NCBI GenBank assembly: GCA_964496125.1
Contig: CAZBXE010000003.1
Location: 62,001-126,000, forward strand
Reading direction: 5' to 3'
Length of the DNA stretch: 64,000 nucleotides
From: CAZBXE01 sp964496125
Lineage (GTDB): Bacteria > Chlamydiota > Chlamydiia > Chlamydiales > CAZBXE01
The notes beneath the pieces are model-generated. The model did not search any database, was not told the origin of the DNA, and saw nothing but the letters and a program-made list of their open reading frames with translations. Shown here piece by piece: positions 16,349-25,028 of the stretch. A program made the translations under genes and the position numbers. The stretch's first letter is position 1. The number at the start of each line of letters is the position of its first letter.

Positions 16349-17443
16349 ATGGAAAAGCCTCTAGCTCTCGATTATTCACTCTCCAACTGGAAAGAATGGG
16401 TCCTGAAACAGGGACTACCCGCCTTCACGGGAGAGCAAATCTATCAATGGATTTTTGAAAAAGAGAATGTAAACCCCCTCACCTTCTCTAATCTAAGCCA
16501 AGGGCTTAGGCACCTGTTAAACGAAAGTTTTACATGGCAGGCCTTTACGATCGATTCCTGCCTGACCTCGCTCGATGCAAGTCAAAAGATTTTATTGAAA
16601 ACAGTTGACAATCTTCTTATCGAGATGGTCGTTATGCCCTATGACAATCGGGCTACCCTTTGTCTCAGTTGCCAAGTGGGGTGTAAGATGGGGTGTACCT
16701 TCTGTCAAACAGGAAAGCTTGGCCTCAAGAGAGACTTAAGTTGCGGCGAGATTCTCGCACAACTTCTTATCGCTAATCAAGAGCTTCAAAAGAAAGGCCT
16801 TGAAAAAATCACAAATGTTGTCTTCATGGGTATGGGAGAGCCGCTTGATAATTACAACGAGGTCGTAAAAGCATGTAGAGTCATGATCGACGAAAAAGCT
16901 TTTGGTCTATCAAAGCAGCGTGTGACTGTTTCCACTTCTGGTCTTATCCCCGAAATCCAAAAATTAGCTGTCGATCTGCCCGTGCGCCTTGCTATTTCCC
17001 TGCACTCTGCAGATGATGAGCAGCGCAGCAAGATGATGCCCGTCAACAGGCGCTATCCCTTAGCGGAGCTCAAGAAAGTACTTCTTACCTATCCCGCCCC
17101 GAAACGCTATGGCATCACTTTCGAATACGTGATGATCAAAGGGGTCAATGACTCCCTGCTCCATGCAAAAAAGCTTGTGCACTTTCTGCACGGTCTCAAA
17201 GCAAAGGTGAACCTCATCCCCATCAACAACTTTCCTGGCATCGAAATGCATCCCTCCGATGCGGAACCCATCCGCCTTTTCCAAGCTTATTTGACAGAGC
17301 GTTCGATCCCCGCTCCTGTGCGCTACAGCAGAGGGCAAGATATCAGCGGCGGATGTGGGCAGCTGGCAACGAAGAGGGCAAATGAATTGCATCTCGATCC
17401 ACGCCACGTAAGGCGTCTGCGTTTCTCAATTACCAACAGCTAA
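16349..17443 (+). CDS. rlmN: Dual-specificity 23S rRNA/tRNA adenine-C2 methyltransferase RlmN
   Basis: A 364-residue radical-SAM enzyme that methylates C2 of A2503 in 23S rRNA and A37 in some tRNAs. The iron-sulfur cluster motif CKMGCTFC gives Cys112, Cys116 and Cys119. Other family marks are VFMGMGEPLDNY (about 158-169), LAISLHSADDEQRSKMMP, and SGGCGQL near the end with the Cys that carries the transient methyl group. Length is as in E. coli RlmN (about 380). No ribosome binding site is obvious before the ATG at 16349. It stands alone on the plus strand. Confidence 0.96.
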   Translation: MEKPLALDYSLSNWKEWVLKQGLPAFTGEQIYQWIFEKENVNPLTFSNLSQGLRHLLNESFTWQAFTIDSCLTSLDASQKILLKTVDNLLIEMVVMPYDNRATLCLSCQVGCKMGCTFCQTGKLGLKRDLSCGEILAQLLIANQELQKKGLEKITNVVFMGMGEPLDNYNEVVKACRVMIDEKAFGLSKQRVTVSTSGLIPEIQKLAVDLPVRLAISLHSADDEQRSKMMPVNRRYPLAELKKVLLTYPAPKRYGITFEYVMIKGVNDSLLHAKKLVHFLHGLKAKVNLIPINNFPGIEMHPSDAEPIRLFQAYLTERSIPAPVRYSRGQDISGGCGQLATKRANELHLDPRHVRRLRFSITNS

Positions 17444-17540
17444 CAATCCACTCATGCATGTTACCTTTGGCGCGCTCTAAAAGCAACCTCAAGCCACAGC
17501 TCTTCTCCGCATTGGCCGAATGATGCCTCTCTACAGTCTT
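17444..17540. other. Gap after rlmN, no gene seen
   Basis: Nothing recognised between the rlmN stop and the ABC-exporter remnant. Together with the remnant this makes a gene-poor stretch from 17444 to 17954 that looks like decaying DNA. Confidence 0.5.
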
Positions 17541-17790
17541 TTATCGCGCCCCCTTTTTTAAAGGGCTTCTTAGGGGAGTTCGGGGAGAAAGCCCCACTTG
17601 CATATTCCACATCCGGGCATAAAAGCCCTTTTTCTTAAGAAGAGCCTCATGTGATCCCTCTTCTACGATTTTTCTATGGTCGAAAACTAAAATACGGGTC
17701 CATCCGAGCTAAAGCACGATTACAAGCGCAGTGCGGTTTTGCATAAGCATCTCCAAACTATTTTTGATAACCCTCAAGAAAATCCCTGAT
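17541..17790 (-). pseudogene. Remnant of the C-terminus of an ABC exporter (MsbA/HMT1-like) ATPase
   Basis: Read on the minus strand, 17541-17790 encodes recognisable end pieces of an ABC exporter nucleotide-binding domain: NSLEMLMQNRTALVI, then after a small deletion and frameshift near 17705-17720 (an in-frame TAG replaces the AHRLST loop) ARMD, then RILVFDHRKIVEEGSHEALL and KKKGFYARMWNMQVG, stopping at 17541. The membrane domain, Walker A and Walker B are gone. It is a broken gene, not a functional one, and shows that the 17.4-19.7 kb region is eroding. Confidence 0.75.
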
Positions 17791-17954
17791 GAACTTATTA
17801 CAGAGAGCCTTGTATCACGAACGTGTTTCAAAAGGTGCTCTTCTGTCTTGCGTATCTCCTGCCAAAAGCAACTCTTTCATTCCCATGAAGGCGTTGATGA
17901 TAGAGGGTGATGTAAAGGTAGATCTAGAAGAGTTTGCGAGCTTCTTAGCCCCCC

Positions 17955-18308
17955 CTAACGCTCAACGAGCTGCTCTTTAAACCTGTAATCTAAACCGAAG
18001 GACGTTGCGAATATCTCCATGCCAAGCGCGTCGATTTTGCTTTGCGCCTCTGCATTTATCCGGGTATATTCTCTGCCAGTTTGGACCCGAGCAACCAATG
18101 CTTTGTACTGTCCAAAGAGAAACATGTCATCAGAGACATCGATATCTAATTTTTGAGCACAATTCAAGACACCTAAAATGATGATATTTTTAACCTTGAT
18201 CACAGCATCACCAAGTATTGTAACCCTCCCGTCAATGACAAGAGTTTTTTCAGAATCAACCATCAACGACTGGGGAATCGTAGTGTTTTTCAAAATAACA
18301 AATTCCAT
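17955..18308 (-). CDS. Hypothetical protein, 117 aa
   Basis: Not recognised. The N-terminal 60 residues alternate hydrophobic and polar residues with regularly spaced Gly and Asp (TLVIDGRVTILGDAV, NIIILGVLNC), suggesting a small beta-solenoid or bactofilin-like fold; the C-terminal 45 residues look helical. AGGTGA is correctly spaced before the ATG at 18308, supporting a real gene. No signal peptide. It stands alone next to the ABC-exporter remnant. Confidence 0.6.
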   Translation of the reverse strand: MEFVILKNTTIPQSLMVDSEKTLVIDGRVTILGDAVIKVKNIIILGVLNCAQKLDIDVSDDMFLFGQYKALVARVQTGREYTRINAEAQSKIDALGMEIFATSFGLDYRFKEQLVER

Positions 18309-18709
18309 AATTCTTCACCTAAATTTAAACGATATATGTTAAAATTAAAACGGGGTTAAAATCAACAAAAATTATTATTTAAAAAACAATTTAATTAATA
18401 AAATTTACAAATCATACCACAGGGTGACTTTGCCTCTTAGGCGAGGAACGTGGAACAAGTCAAAAATGTGTGTGGTGTTCTTGCTGTTTGCTTTGCGTAA
18501 GGCAGGGGAATCGGTCCCTATTTACATTAAAAAGAAACCTTTCCCGTTGCTCTGCCAGAATTTGGTTTGCTAGTCTCCTTGGCCAAAAACGCAAAGAGAA
18601 GTCAAGAAATCGCAAGACTTACCGAAACAGATGTAAGGACGCTTGAAAACGCGGTCTGGATGACGATGCTTCTTCCCGAAGAGGTGCTTTGCTCTAGCAG
18701 AAATAAACA
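18309..18709. other. Gene-poor stretch
   Basis: No convincing gene. Bases 18330-18420 are very AT-rich and may hold the promoter of the minus-strand gene at 17955-18308. The plus-strand frame at 18567-18764 has no start signals and runs into the terminator of the next gene; it may be a decayed coding remnant. Confidence 0.4.
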
Positions 18710-18728
18710 AGCACGCTGTTTGCGTGCT
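18710..18728 (-). terminator. Rho-independent terminator of the 155-aa membrane protein gene
   Basis: Perfect 7-bp stem (AGCACGC/GCGTGCT) with a 5-base loop, followed on the minus strand by a T-rich tract (TGTTTATTT). It begins 7 bases after the stop of the gene at 18736-19203. Confidence 0.8.
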
Positions 18729-18735
18729 CAAATCC

Positions 18736-19203
18736 CTATTGCTCTTTTTTTTCCTCGGTTATAACAACAGAAGCAGGAGGCGTTGCGGGTCCCTGGGAGA
18801 GAATCCAGGACTCTGTATGATGGGCAAAAAGAGACCCTGTAGTATAGCCTGCACAAAAGCTTCCGATCTCAGAGAAGAAAACACTTGTAAGGGCGTGGAG
18901 GATCGTAAAATCTGCTGCCTGCTTTTCGCTTACTACCTTACCATCCCAATTGGAAAACCTGTTGATGTTGGTGCTTGCTGCAAGACCTCCCGTTAACATC
19001 CCGAGGAGGTAGAACTGGCTTGCGCGAAAGGCGCAAAAAACTTGACCTACGCAATAAATAGGATTTTGATACTGCGCAACCCACTTGCTCAACTTTGCGG
19101 CTGTAGGGTAGGCGTCTACGAGTTTTTGTCTTTGTGCAGCATAAAATCCCTGCACTTGGGTTTGTAGACCTTGTATTTTAGATGTTACTGCGGCGGCTGT
19201 CAT
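18736..19203 (-). CDS. Hypothetical protein with central hydrophobic hairpin, 155 aa
   Basis: Not recognised. AAGGAG lies seven bases before the ATG at 19203 (four bases before the adjacent ATG at 19206), so the longer frame is rejected. The protein has a helical N-terminus, a hydrophobic region at about residues 50-85 (CVGQVFCAFRASQFYLLGML) and a second weaker one near 105-135, giving a two-hydrophobic-segment pattern as in chlamydial inclusion-membrane proteins. That resemblance is only topological. It has its own terminator and an inverted repeat upstream. Confidence 0.6.
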   Translation of the reverse strand: MTAAAVTSKIQGLQTQVQGFYAAQRQKLVDAYPTAAKLSKWVAQYQNPIYCVGQVFCAFRASQFYLLGMLTGGLAASTNINRFSNWDGKVVSEKQAADFTILHALTSVFFSEIGSFCAGYTTGSLFAHHTESWILSQGPATPPASVVITEEKKEQ

Positions 19204-19266
19204 CATCCAACTCCTTATATGAATGTTAAAGCGATACAAAGTTTCGAATGCTAACGCAGCCTGATT

Positions 19267-19293
19267 ATTTTGTCACCAGTTGATTGACAAAAT
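19267..19293. promoter_or_regulatory. Nine-base inverted repeat upstream of the 155-aa gene
   Basis: ATTTTGTCA, nine bases, TGACAAAAT: a perfect dyad centred 77 bases upstream of the start at 19203. This has the geometry of an operator for a dimeric repressor; the regulator is unknown and no second site was found. Confidence 0.35.
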
Positions 19294-19723
19294 GTAGACC
19301 CAAAGTGATCTTGTCACCTTTGCTCGGCTAGTTGGTTAAGGTAGCACTTTTAGGTGGAATCAGATACCAACAAGGCGCAAAATGCCTTGAAGCTAAGCCT
19401 CAGATCGCAAAAAATCGCACCTCAAGAGAACTCTAAGGAGAGAATGCAAGGAAAAGTGACGCATGGGGGGCATTGCTCTACACGCCCCAAAAGCGAGGAC
19501 GCGATTTGTCGAGGCGAGATGAGACTAGAGGGCTGGGAGGAGAGGCAACGCTGCCCTCGCCTGGATCAAAGGTGGGAACAAACGGTGTGCACAGTTTGAG
19601 CAGAAGTTAATCAGAGGATCCTTAAGGTGACATTTCTACCTCCAATTGACAAGGATCTTGCAAACAAAAAAATGGAAGTTGAATACGATCTCAAAGGGCA
19701 AACTTTCAGATAGGTCAACAGTA
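19294..19723. other. Intergenic region without recognised gene
   Basis: Fairly GC-rich for an intergenic stretch. An open frame at 19354-19599 on the plus strand has composition unlike its neighbours, no ribosome binding site and no family; no known structured RNA (RNase P, tmRNA, SRP) could be recognised on either strand. Confidence 0.3.
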
Positions 19724-22009
19724 TCAGGTGGCAGGGGGCTTAGACAGCGCGTCCTCAAGAATGCCAATCCTTACTTCTGTCATTTGTGTTGCTGCTTCTC
19801 TTGCTTTTCTGATTGGCGCAAAACTACGCGCAATACCTTGAACCAGCGTTTCATAGCCGAAATCCCCCCCCATGACTAATTTCAATAAGTCATCAACAAG
19901 AGGGGGCGGTCTTTCCATATAAGATTTTGTGACACTTTCTTCATTCATATTAACTGTTAACTTTTCTTTGATGGCGTTGAGAGATTTACAAATCTCCCCC
20001 TTCTCGCCAAAGTTTTTTGTGCTTGAAAACGTTTCCTTTGTCCTAAGACCGAAAATTCCCGCCTTCATAATTCCGTCCTGGGCATTACCACTGATTGTCT
20101 GAATAAGACGAGAATACGTCGCAAGATCATCAGGTAATCCCCACTCTTGTGTAGATAACTGATAGACAAAATCTGCTAAATAAGTTTTGTTAAACTCTTC
20201 TTCTGACGCTTGTAAAGCTTTTAAAACTTCCTTTTTACCCCCCAATCTTGCTACTGCCTCTTGGTTCAATCCGCTCTGATCAATTATATATTCATCGTTT
20301 TGACTACAAAATTGTTCATATTGAAGATCATCTCTCTCATATCTCACTTTATATTGTTCTTCCAAGTCTTGCAAATGCGCTAAGCGGTCTCCGGGCTGTT
20401 TTGGAGCAGGCGCAACCGGCCGAGGTTCACTCGCAACAGCAGCAGGTTGTACAAGTGAGGGAACCGGTCCCTGTGCCCCTGCTTTTTCGGGAGAGCTCGG
20501 TGGCGGGCCTTCCGGTTGGTTTTCTGTCAGAGAGTCTGGTCTATCTATGTTCTGTCCCGCAGACGGACCGCTTGGGTTACTTCTCTTGCTTGTAACCTCA
20601 TCAGCTTTCGCCTGTTTGCTAGAAACGAGTGCATTAGCAAATTCTTCTTCTGCTTCTTTCTTTGCCTTGGCAGTAATAGCTGTCAATTGCTCAAGGGTTA
20701 CCTTTTGGGCTTCCTGAAGGCTTGTGCCTTTTGCTCTCAACTCTTCTAAACTCATCGTTTCTGGCTCAGATTTCATCGTAAAAGAAAAAAACGATGTTTC
20801 TTCATTACTCTTTACCAGAGCAATCAAGCCTGTCTTCTCTTTCGCCTCTGCGATCCTACCTTGAACTCGAGTCTCTAACAAACCCAGTCTCGTTTCGATG
20901 TCTTTTAAGTCAAAAGCTAAAGATTTCATGTTATTTCTTAAGTCAGCTAAAGAAAACCCCTCTTCTTCATCCACAAACTTGTCAAGAGCATCGACTCTAG
21001 CGTGGATGTCTTGCCACTGTTTCTCTAGCTCGCCTAGATTTTTCTTTATAGTGTCAGTAGTACTTTCTTGTTCTTTAACGATTTCTTGAATCGACGTCTT
21101 CAACGCGCCTGACTTACCAAACACGTCTTCAATCTCTTTTAACGATTTCTCTGCCTGAATCTCGTTAGAAAAAAGGCGCTGTCTTCTTCTCAATTCAGCA
21201 TTATCGAAGTCTTTGGGTTCTTTATCTTCAAACATCTGTTTCTTAAGGCTTTGCAGCCCAAGTTGATTAGCTTCGCTCTCAAGGGAGTTCTGTTTCCCAT
21301 ATAATTCCTTCCTTGCTGCAATTTTCTTTTCCAAGTCTGAAGCTATCGTTTTCAGTGCGTCTGTGTCCCTACCGTTCAGTTTAGTGTCTTTTGTATGGTC
21401 GGAGGGGAACAGTTCTCGTTCCTCAGACAACAAATTCTCGACCTTAACCCTTTCCTCAACAAAAGCTACTTTTTTTTCTAACTCGTCCTTCGAAAACTCG
21501 CCTAAATCCTTTTTCCCAAAGACGGCTTGCTTAATCTGTGCTCCCGAATTTGGAGCTTTTGCTAAAGCAGACTCTACACGCTGTATCAAGTCTTGCTTAA
21601 CCTTAGCTTCCGCCTGTTTACCATCTGCATGCTTGTTTATGAGAATATTAATTGATTGGTTAACAAGCTCAGGAAAACAATTTGCTGCTGCAAGAAGTGC
21701 TTTATAATCAGCAGAATCTTCCTTCAAAGAAAAAACATTAACTTTTTCTAGACTTTTCCCAAAATTTTCTTCGAAAGCCTTCTTCAGACTATCTTCAACG
21801 GCCTTTGTTTCTTGAGTTCTATAAGTTGAGCTAAAGAAAGCTTTTACCTTGGCTGCAAGAAGCTCTCCTCGAGTTTTTGGAATCAGATTGCCCTCTTGTA
21901 GCTTGTACAGATGGCCCGCGTTGTCCTTCTTAATAGTCGCATAGGTCTCAAGATTCTTTTGTAACGACTCAAACGAATTATCTGATCCTACGCCTCGTGG
22001 CTCACCCAT
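19724..22009 (-). CDS. Large coiled-coil protein with proline-rich linker, putative effector
   Basis: A 761-residue orphan. Start 22009 is chosen because AGGAGG lies five bases before it, inside the frame's longer version. Residues 1-470 are Glu/Lys/Ala/Leu-rich and strongly helical, with long stretches of predicted coiled coil (about 185-430). A Pro/Ser/Gly/Gln-rich linker (about 490-545) follows, then a globular helical C-terminal domain of about 210 residues. There is no signal peptide. This layout (coiled coil, disordered linker, helical domain) is common among chlamydial type III effectors and chaperone-bound proteins; that is inference. No domain recognised. Confidence 0.7.
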   Translation of the reverse strand: MGEPRGVGSDNSFESLQKNLETYATIKKDNAGHLYKLQEGNLIPKTRGELLAAKVKAFFSSTYRTQETKAVEDSLKKAFEENFGKSLEKVNVFSLKEDSADYKALLAAANCFPELVNQSINILINKHADGKQAEAKVKQDLIQRVESALAKAPNSGAQIKQAVFGKKDLGEFSKDELEKKVAFVEERVKVENLLSEERELFPSDHTKDTKLNGRDTDALKTIASDLEKKIAARKELYGKQNSLESEANQLGLQSLKKQMFEDKEPKDFDNAELRRRQRLFSNEIQAEKSLKEIEDVFGKSGALKTSIQEIVKEQESTTDTIKKNLGELEKQWQDIHARVDALDKFVDEEEGFSLADLRNNMKSLAFDLKDIETRLGLLETRVQGRIAEAKEKTGLIALVKSNEETSFFSFTMKSEPETMSLEELRAKGTSLQEAQKVTLEQLTAITAKAKKEAEEEFANALVSSKQAKADEVTSKRSNPSGPSAGQNIDRPDSLTENQPEGPPPSSPEKAGAQGPVPSLVQPAAVASEPRPVAPAPKQPGDRLAHLQDLEEQYKVRYERDDLQYEQFCSQNDEYIIDQSGLNQEAVARLGGKKEVLKALQASEEEFNKTYLADFVYQLSTQEWGLPDDLATYSRLIQTISGNAQDGIMKAGIFGLRTKETFSSTKNFGEKGEICKSLNAIKEKLTVNMNEESVTKSYMERPPPLVDDLLKLVMGGDFGYETLVQGIARSFAPIRKAREAATQMTEVRIGILEDALSKPPAT

Positions 22010-22025
22010 ACCAACCTCCTGAATC

Positions 22026-22031
22026 ATTATA
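22026..22031 (-). promoter_or_regulatory. TATAAT -10 element close to the coiled-coil protein start
   Basis: A consensus TATAAT on the minus strand ends 16 bases before the start codon and just upstream of AGGAGG, which implies a leader of only about ten bases. The -35 region is not conserved. Confidence 0.4.
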
Positions 22032-22200
22032 GCATTTTTTTTAATATGAGATAAACAGAAGTGAAATCATTTTATTTGTCTGATAACGTTAAAGCCTTGC
22101 GTGCTAGACGATACGCTCTAACCACCTCATCACCAAAGCATGCTAGCATAAGCCACTCAAACAATTTGACTTTCTCTTGCCCTTCCTCTACACTTCCTTC

Positions 22201-22584
22201 ATGAAGCTAGGTTATACAATTCTCTATGTCCAAAATGTGCAAGAGACCGTTTCTTTCTATGAGAAAGCATTTGGATTAAAGTGCAGGTTTATCCATGAAA
22301 GCGGCGCCTATGCCGAGATGGAAACAGGGCAAACAGCACTTGCCTTTGTGGGAGAGACACTTGCGAAAATGACCCTCACTTTCCGTCCCAATCGAAAAGA
22401 AAGCGAGCCTGCTGGCAATGAAATTGCTCTCGTGACAGAAGATGTCGAGATGAAATTCTACGACGCTGTCAAAGCTGGAGCTATACCTGTGGCTCCCCCC
22501 GTCAAAAAGCCCTGGGGACAAACCGTATCGTATGTAAAAGACATGAATGGCTGTCTTGTTGAGATTTGCAGTCCCCTGGCATGA
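22201..22584 (+). CDS. VOC (glyoxalase/bleomycin-resistance) family protein
   Basis: A 127-residue vicinal-oxygen-chelate protein with two beta-alpha-beta-beta-beta modules: MKLGYTILYVQNVQETVSFY at the N-terminus and the C-terminal PWGQTVSYVKDMNGCLVEI, where the Glu is the usual metal ligand. ATG at 22201 is chosen over an upstream TTG because it starts exactly at the domain. Substrate unknown; relatives include lactoylglutathione lyases and resistance proteins. The stop overlaps the start of the LRR gene (ATGA). Confidence 0.85.
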   Translation: MKLGYTILYVQNVQETVSFYEKAFGLKCRFIHESGAYAEMETGQTALAFVGETLAKMTLTFRPNRKESEPAGNEIALVTEDVEMKFYDAVKAGAIPVAPPVKKPWGQTVSYVKDMNGCLVEICSPLA

Positions 22585-23363
22585 ACGAGATAGATCTATA
22601 TCAACAAAGCCTTACAGATCTTCCAAGCACACTTTTTCAAAGGGAAAACCTACAAAGATTAAATGCGAGCGTTAACATGCTAACGCATCTCCCAAATGAA
22701 ATTGGACATCTCAAAGAGCTAAAGGTCCTTGACCTTAACCACAATATGCTATCTCTGCTACCAAACACGCTATCAGAGCTTAAAAATCTTCAATTCTTGT
22801 ATGTTGCTGGCAACAATCTCAAAAGACTTCCAACATCTCTCAAAAGCCTCAAAAACCTTCTCTATCTGAACATCTCTACAAACAGATTTGCAGAACTTCC
22901 AGAATGCATCCAGTATATGGGGCAGCTTATTGAGCTGCGCTTTTATGAAAATCAGATGACATCCCTTCCCAACTGGATCGGAAACTTGGAACATGTCCGG
23001 GAAATCCATGCCAAAAACAACCACATTAGCACAATCTCTGCTTCCATTGGGCATCTCAAAAACTTAAGGAAACTCTGTCTTGAAAAAAACCACCTCAGAG
23101 CGCTTCCTGAAAGCATAGGCCATTTAAAAAAGCTGACAGATCTAAATCTCCGGTCAAACTTGCTTGAAACCCTCCCAGCAACGCTTGCAAACATCCACAC
23201 CCTTCGCTTTTTAGATCTTAGGGACAATCAGCTAACAGAACTACCCATTACCCTTCGCTCTCTTCCCAATCTTGAAAAGCTCGATCTACGACTCAACAAA
23301 CACCTCTCCCTCCCCCCTTGGATTGAGGAGCTCAGAATGCGAGATTGTACAGTTTTTTATTAA
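22581..23363 (+). CDS. Leucine-rich repeat protein, 260 aa
   Basis: About ten consecutive 23-residue leucine-rich repeats of the P-x-x-h-x-x-L-x-x-L-x-x-L-x-h-x-x-N-x-L type, running from residue 10 to the end, with no catalytic domain and no signal peptide. Such plant-type/Ras-suppressor-like LRRs are usual protein-binding scaffolds in secreted effectors of intracellular bacteria. The start codon overlaps the stop of the VOC gene, indicating coupled translation. The last 78 bases are antisense to the 3' end of the aminotransferase-Tag fusion. Binding partner unknown. Confidence 0.85.
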   Translation: MNEIDLYQQSLTDLPSTLFQRENLQRLNASVNMLTHLPNEIGHLKELKVLDLNHNMLSLLPNTLSELKNLQFLYVAGNNLKRLPTSLKSLKNLLYLNISTNRFAELPECIQYMGQLIELRFYENQMTSLPNWIGNLEHVREIHAKNNHISTISASIGHLKNLRKLCLEKNHLRALPESIGHLKKLTDLNLRSNLLETLPATLANIHTLRFLDLRDNQLTELPITLRSLPNLEKLDLRLNKHLSLPPWIEELRMRDCTVFY

Positions 23364-25028
23364 GTGACAATCTTCAAGGTGATCATTCACAAGGCCGACT
23401 GCCTGCATAAAGGCGTAGATAATGGTAGATCCAACAAACGTCATCCCCCGCTTCTTTAAATCTTTAGAAAGGGCATCACTTTCCTTGGTAGTCGCAGGGA
23501 CATCCTTCAAGGATTTTCGATGATTTCGGATGGGCGTTCCCTCTACAAACTTCCAAAGATAGGCATCAAAGGAGCCAAATTCCTTTTGAATCCTAAGAAA
23601 AACTTTTGCATTCGTGCGGGCCGCGTACACCTTCAGACGGTTGCGGATAATTCCCTCTTCTTGCAAAAGCGCATCTAGCTCATCCTCTTTCATCGCAGCC
23701 ACTTTTACAGGATCAAAGTTATGAAAGGCTTTTCTGTACCCCTCACGCCGTTTTAAAATCGTCTCCCAAGAAAGACCTGCCTGCGCACCTTCAAGGATAA
23801 GCATCTCAAAAAGCTGCCGGTCGTCATGAACAGGCCTGCCCCACTCTTTGTCATGATACTCTGCATAAAACTCTTGGCCGCTCTTTCCCCCAAAGCAGCG
23901 TTTCTTGACAGGATGATAGATAGATAAAAACTGTTCAAAGCGATCGAGCACAAACGGCATATTTACCCGTCCTAAACCTACTCTAAAGTAATTTCCAGGC
24001 AGATCAAAACAGCTTCCCGGCATCAGAAGAATACCGCTTTTTTCTAAAACCTTTTCTGCAAACAACTCCACCGAAACAGGCAGCTTAAGCTCTACAAGGG
24101 CCACCGGACCACCCTCAGGAGGGATCCAAGAAAAAGTTTTGTCATGCCTTTTCATAAACGCATCAAAAAGCAAGAAATTAGAGGATAGAATCTCACGGTT
24201 TCTCTGCAAAAGTTTCTCCTTAGCACGAAGAGCTATCACAGCCAAAAGTTCACTCGGGCCACTATTACAAATCGATGTATAATGCTTGTAGGAAGCAACT
24301 TTTTGAAGCGCCTTCTGATCACGGGTAGCCAGCCAGCCAATTCTTAGCCCTGCCAGTCCAAATGCCTTTGTCATCACATTCACACTCAGCCCCTTTTCGT
24401 ACGCATCCACAATGGAAGGAAGGCGTTTTCTCTCATCCCTCTCCATAAAGCGGTACACCTCATCATTAAGAATATAGGCACCCGACTTTCGAGCAAGTTC
24501 GATCAGGCCGTTAAAAACCTTTTTTTCTAGTAGCGCGCCAGTAGGGTTATGGGGATCATTTAAAATGACCATCTTTGTATTCGGACGAAAAGCTCTCTTG
24601 ACCTCCTCTAGACCAAGCTTCCATTTTTTTTGAGGATCTAACTGAAGAATGGTAACATCAGCTCCACGAGAAACAGGAAGAGTTTTATGTGACTGGTAAC
24701 AGGGCTCTACCACGATGACATGATCACCCGGTTCGACTAGAGACTGAATAGCACAATAGATTGCCTCCTCTGCCCCTACTGTAGTACATACATCATCACT
24801 TGCTATCGTAGTGTAAAGTCTTGCAATTTCTTTTCGCAAAAGAGGAAGACCTGTAACCTCTGTGTAGCCAAGACGCAGCTCTTGCCACTTCTCTTTCATC
24901 TCTGCATCGGCAAGAGAGAGAATCTCCTGGAGCGAAAAGCTTTCTGCATCTGAGCAACAAAGCAAGTAGGGCGCCTTAAATTCGTGTTTTGCAAGGTATT
25001 CCTCAAGCTTAAACGGAGGTAGTGTCAT
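23286..25028 (-). CDS. Fusion of class I/II aminotransferase with DNA-3-methyladenine glycosylase I (Tag)
   Basis: One uninterrupted 580-residue frame. Residues 1-372 are a PLP fold-type I aminotransferase: NDPHNPTGA (157-165), NDEVYRF with the cofactor Asp (188-194), PLP-lysine K221 in MTKAFGLAGLRIGW, and the carboxylate-binding Arg near FRVGLGR (348-354). From residue 375 a complete Tag glycosylase follows: zinc ligands Cys378, His392, His550 and Cys554, catalytic Glu413 in EMLILEGAQAGLSW, and SDALSKDLKKRGMTFVGSTI. Tag removes 3-methyladenine from DNA. The last 26 residues after Cys554 exceed normal Tag length and are encoded antisense to the LRR gene. Its start overlaps the YheO-like regulator gene by 20 bases, so the two are co-expressed. 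Both enzyme halves keep their key residues. Confidence 0.9.
   Translation of the reverse strand: MTLPPFKLEEYLAKHEFKAPYLLCCSDAESFSLQEILSLADAEMKEKWQELRLGYTEVTGLPLLRKEIARLYTTIASDDVCTTVGAEEAIYCAIQSLVEPGDHVIVVEPCYQSHKTLPVSRGADVTILQLDPQKKWKLGLEEVKRAFRPNTKMVILNDPHNPTGALLEKKVFNGLIELARKSGAYILNDEVYRFMERDERKRLPSIVDAYEKGLSVNVMTKAFGLAGLRIGWLATRDQKALQKVASYKHYTSICNSGPSELLAVIALRAKEKLLQRNREILSSNFLLFDAFMKRHDKTFSWIPPEGGPVALVELKLPVSVELFAEKVLEKSGILLMPGSCFDLPGNYFRVGLGRVNMPFVLDRFEQFLSIYHPVKKRCFGGKSGQEFYAEYHDKEWGRPVHDDRQLFEMLILEGAQAGLSWETILKRREGYRKAFHNFDPVKVAAMKEDELDALLQEEGIIRNRLKVYAARTNAKVFLRIQKEFGSFDAYLWKFVEGTPIRNHRKSLKDVPATTKESDALSKDLKKRGMTFVGSTIIYAFMQAVGLVNDHLEDCHLIKNCTISHSELLNPRGEGEVFVES

Noticed and set aside
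17789..17980. Plus-strand 63-codon frame
   Set aside because: Overlaps the ABC-exporter remnant and the better supported minus-strand gene at 17955-18308; no start signal.
19354..19599. Plus-strand 81-codon frame in a GC-rich intergenic region
   Set aside because: No ribosome binding site, no recognisable family and unusual composition; kept only as an intergenic note.
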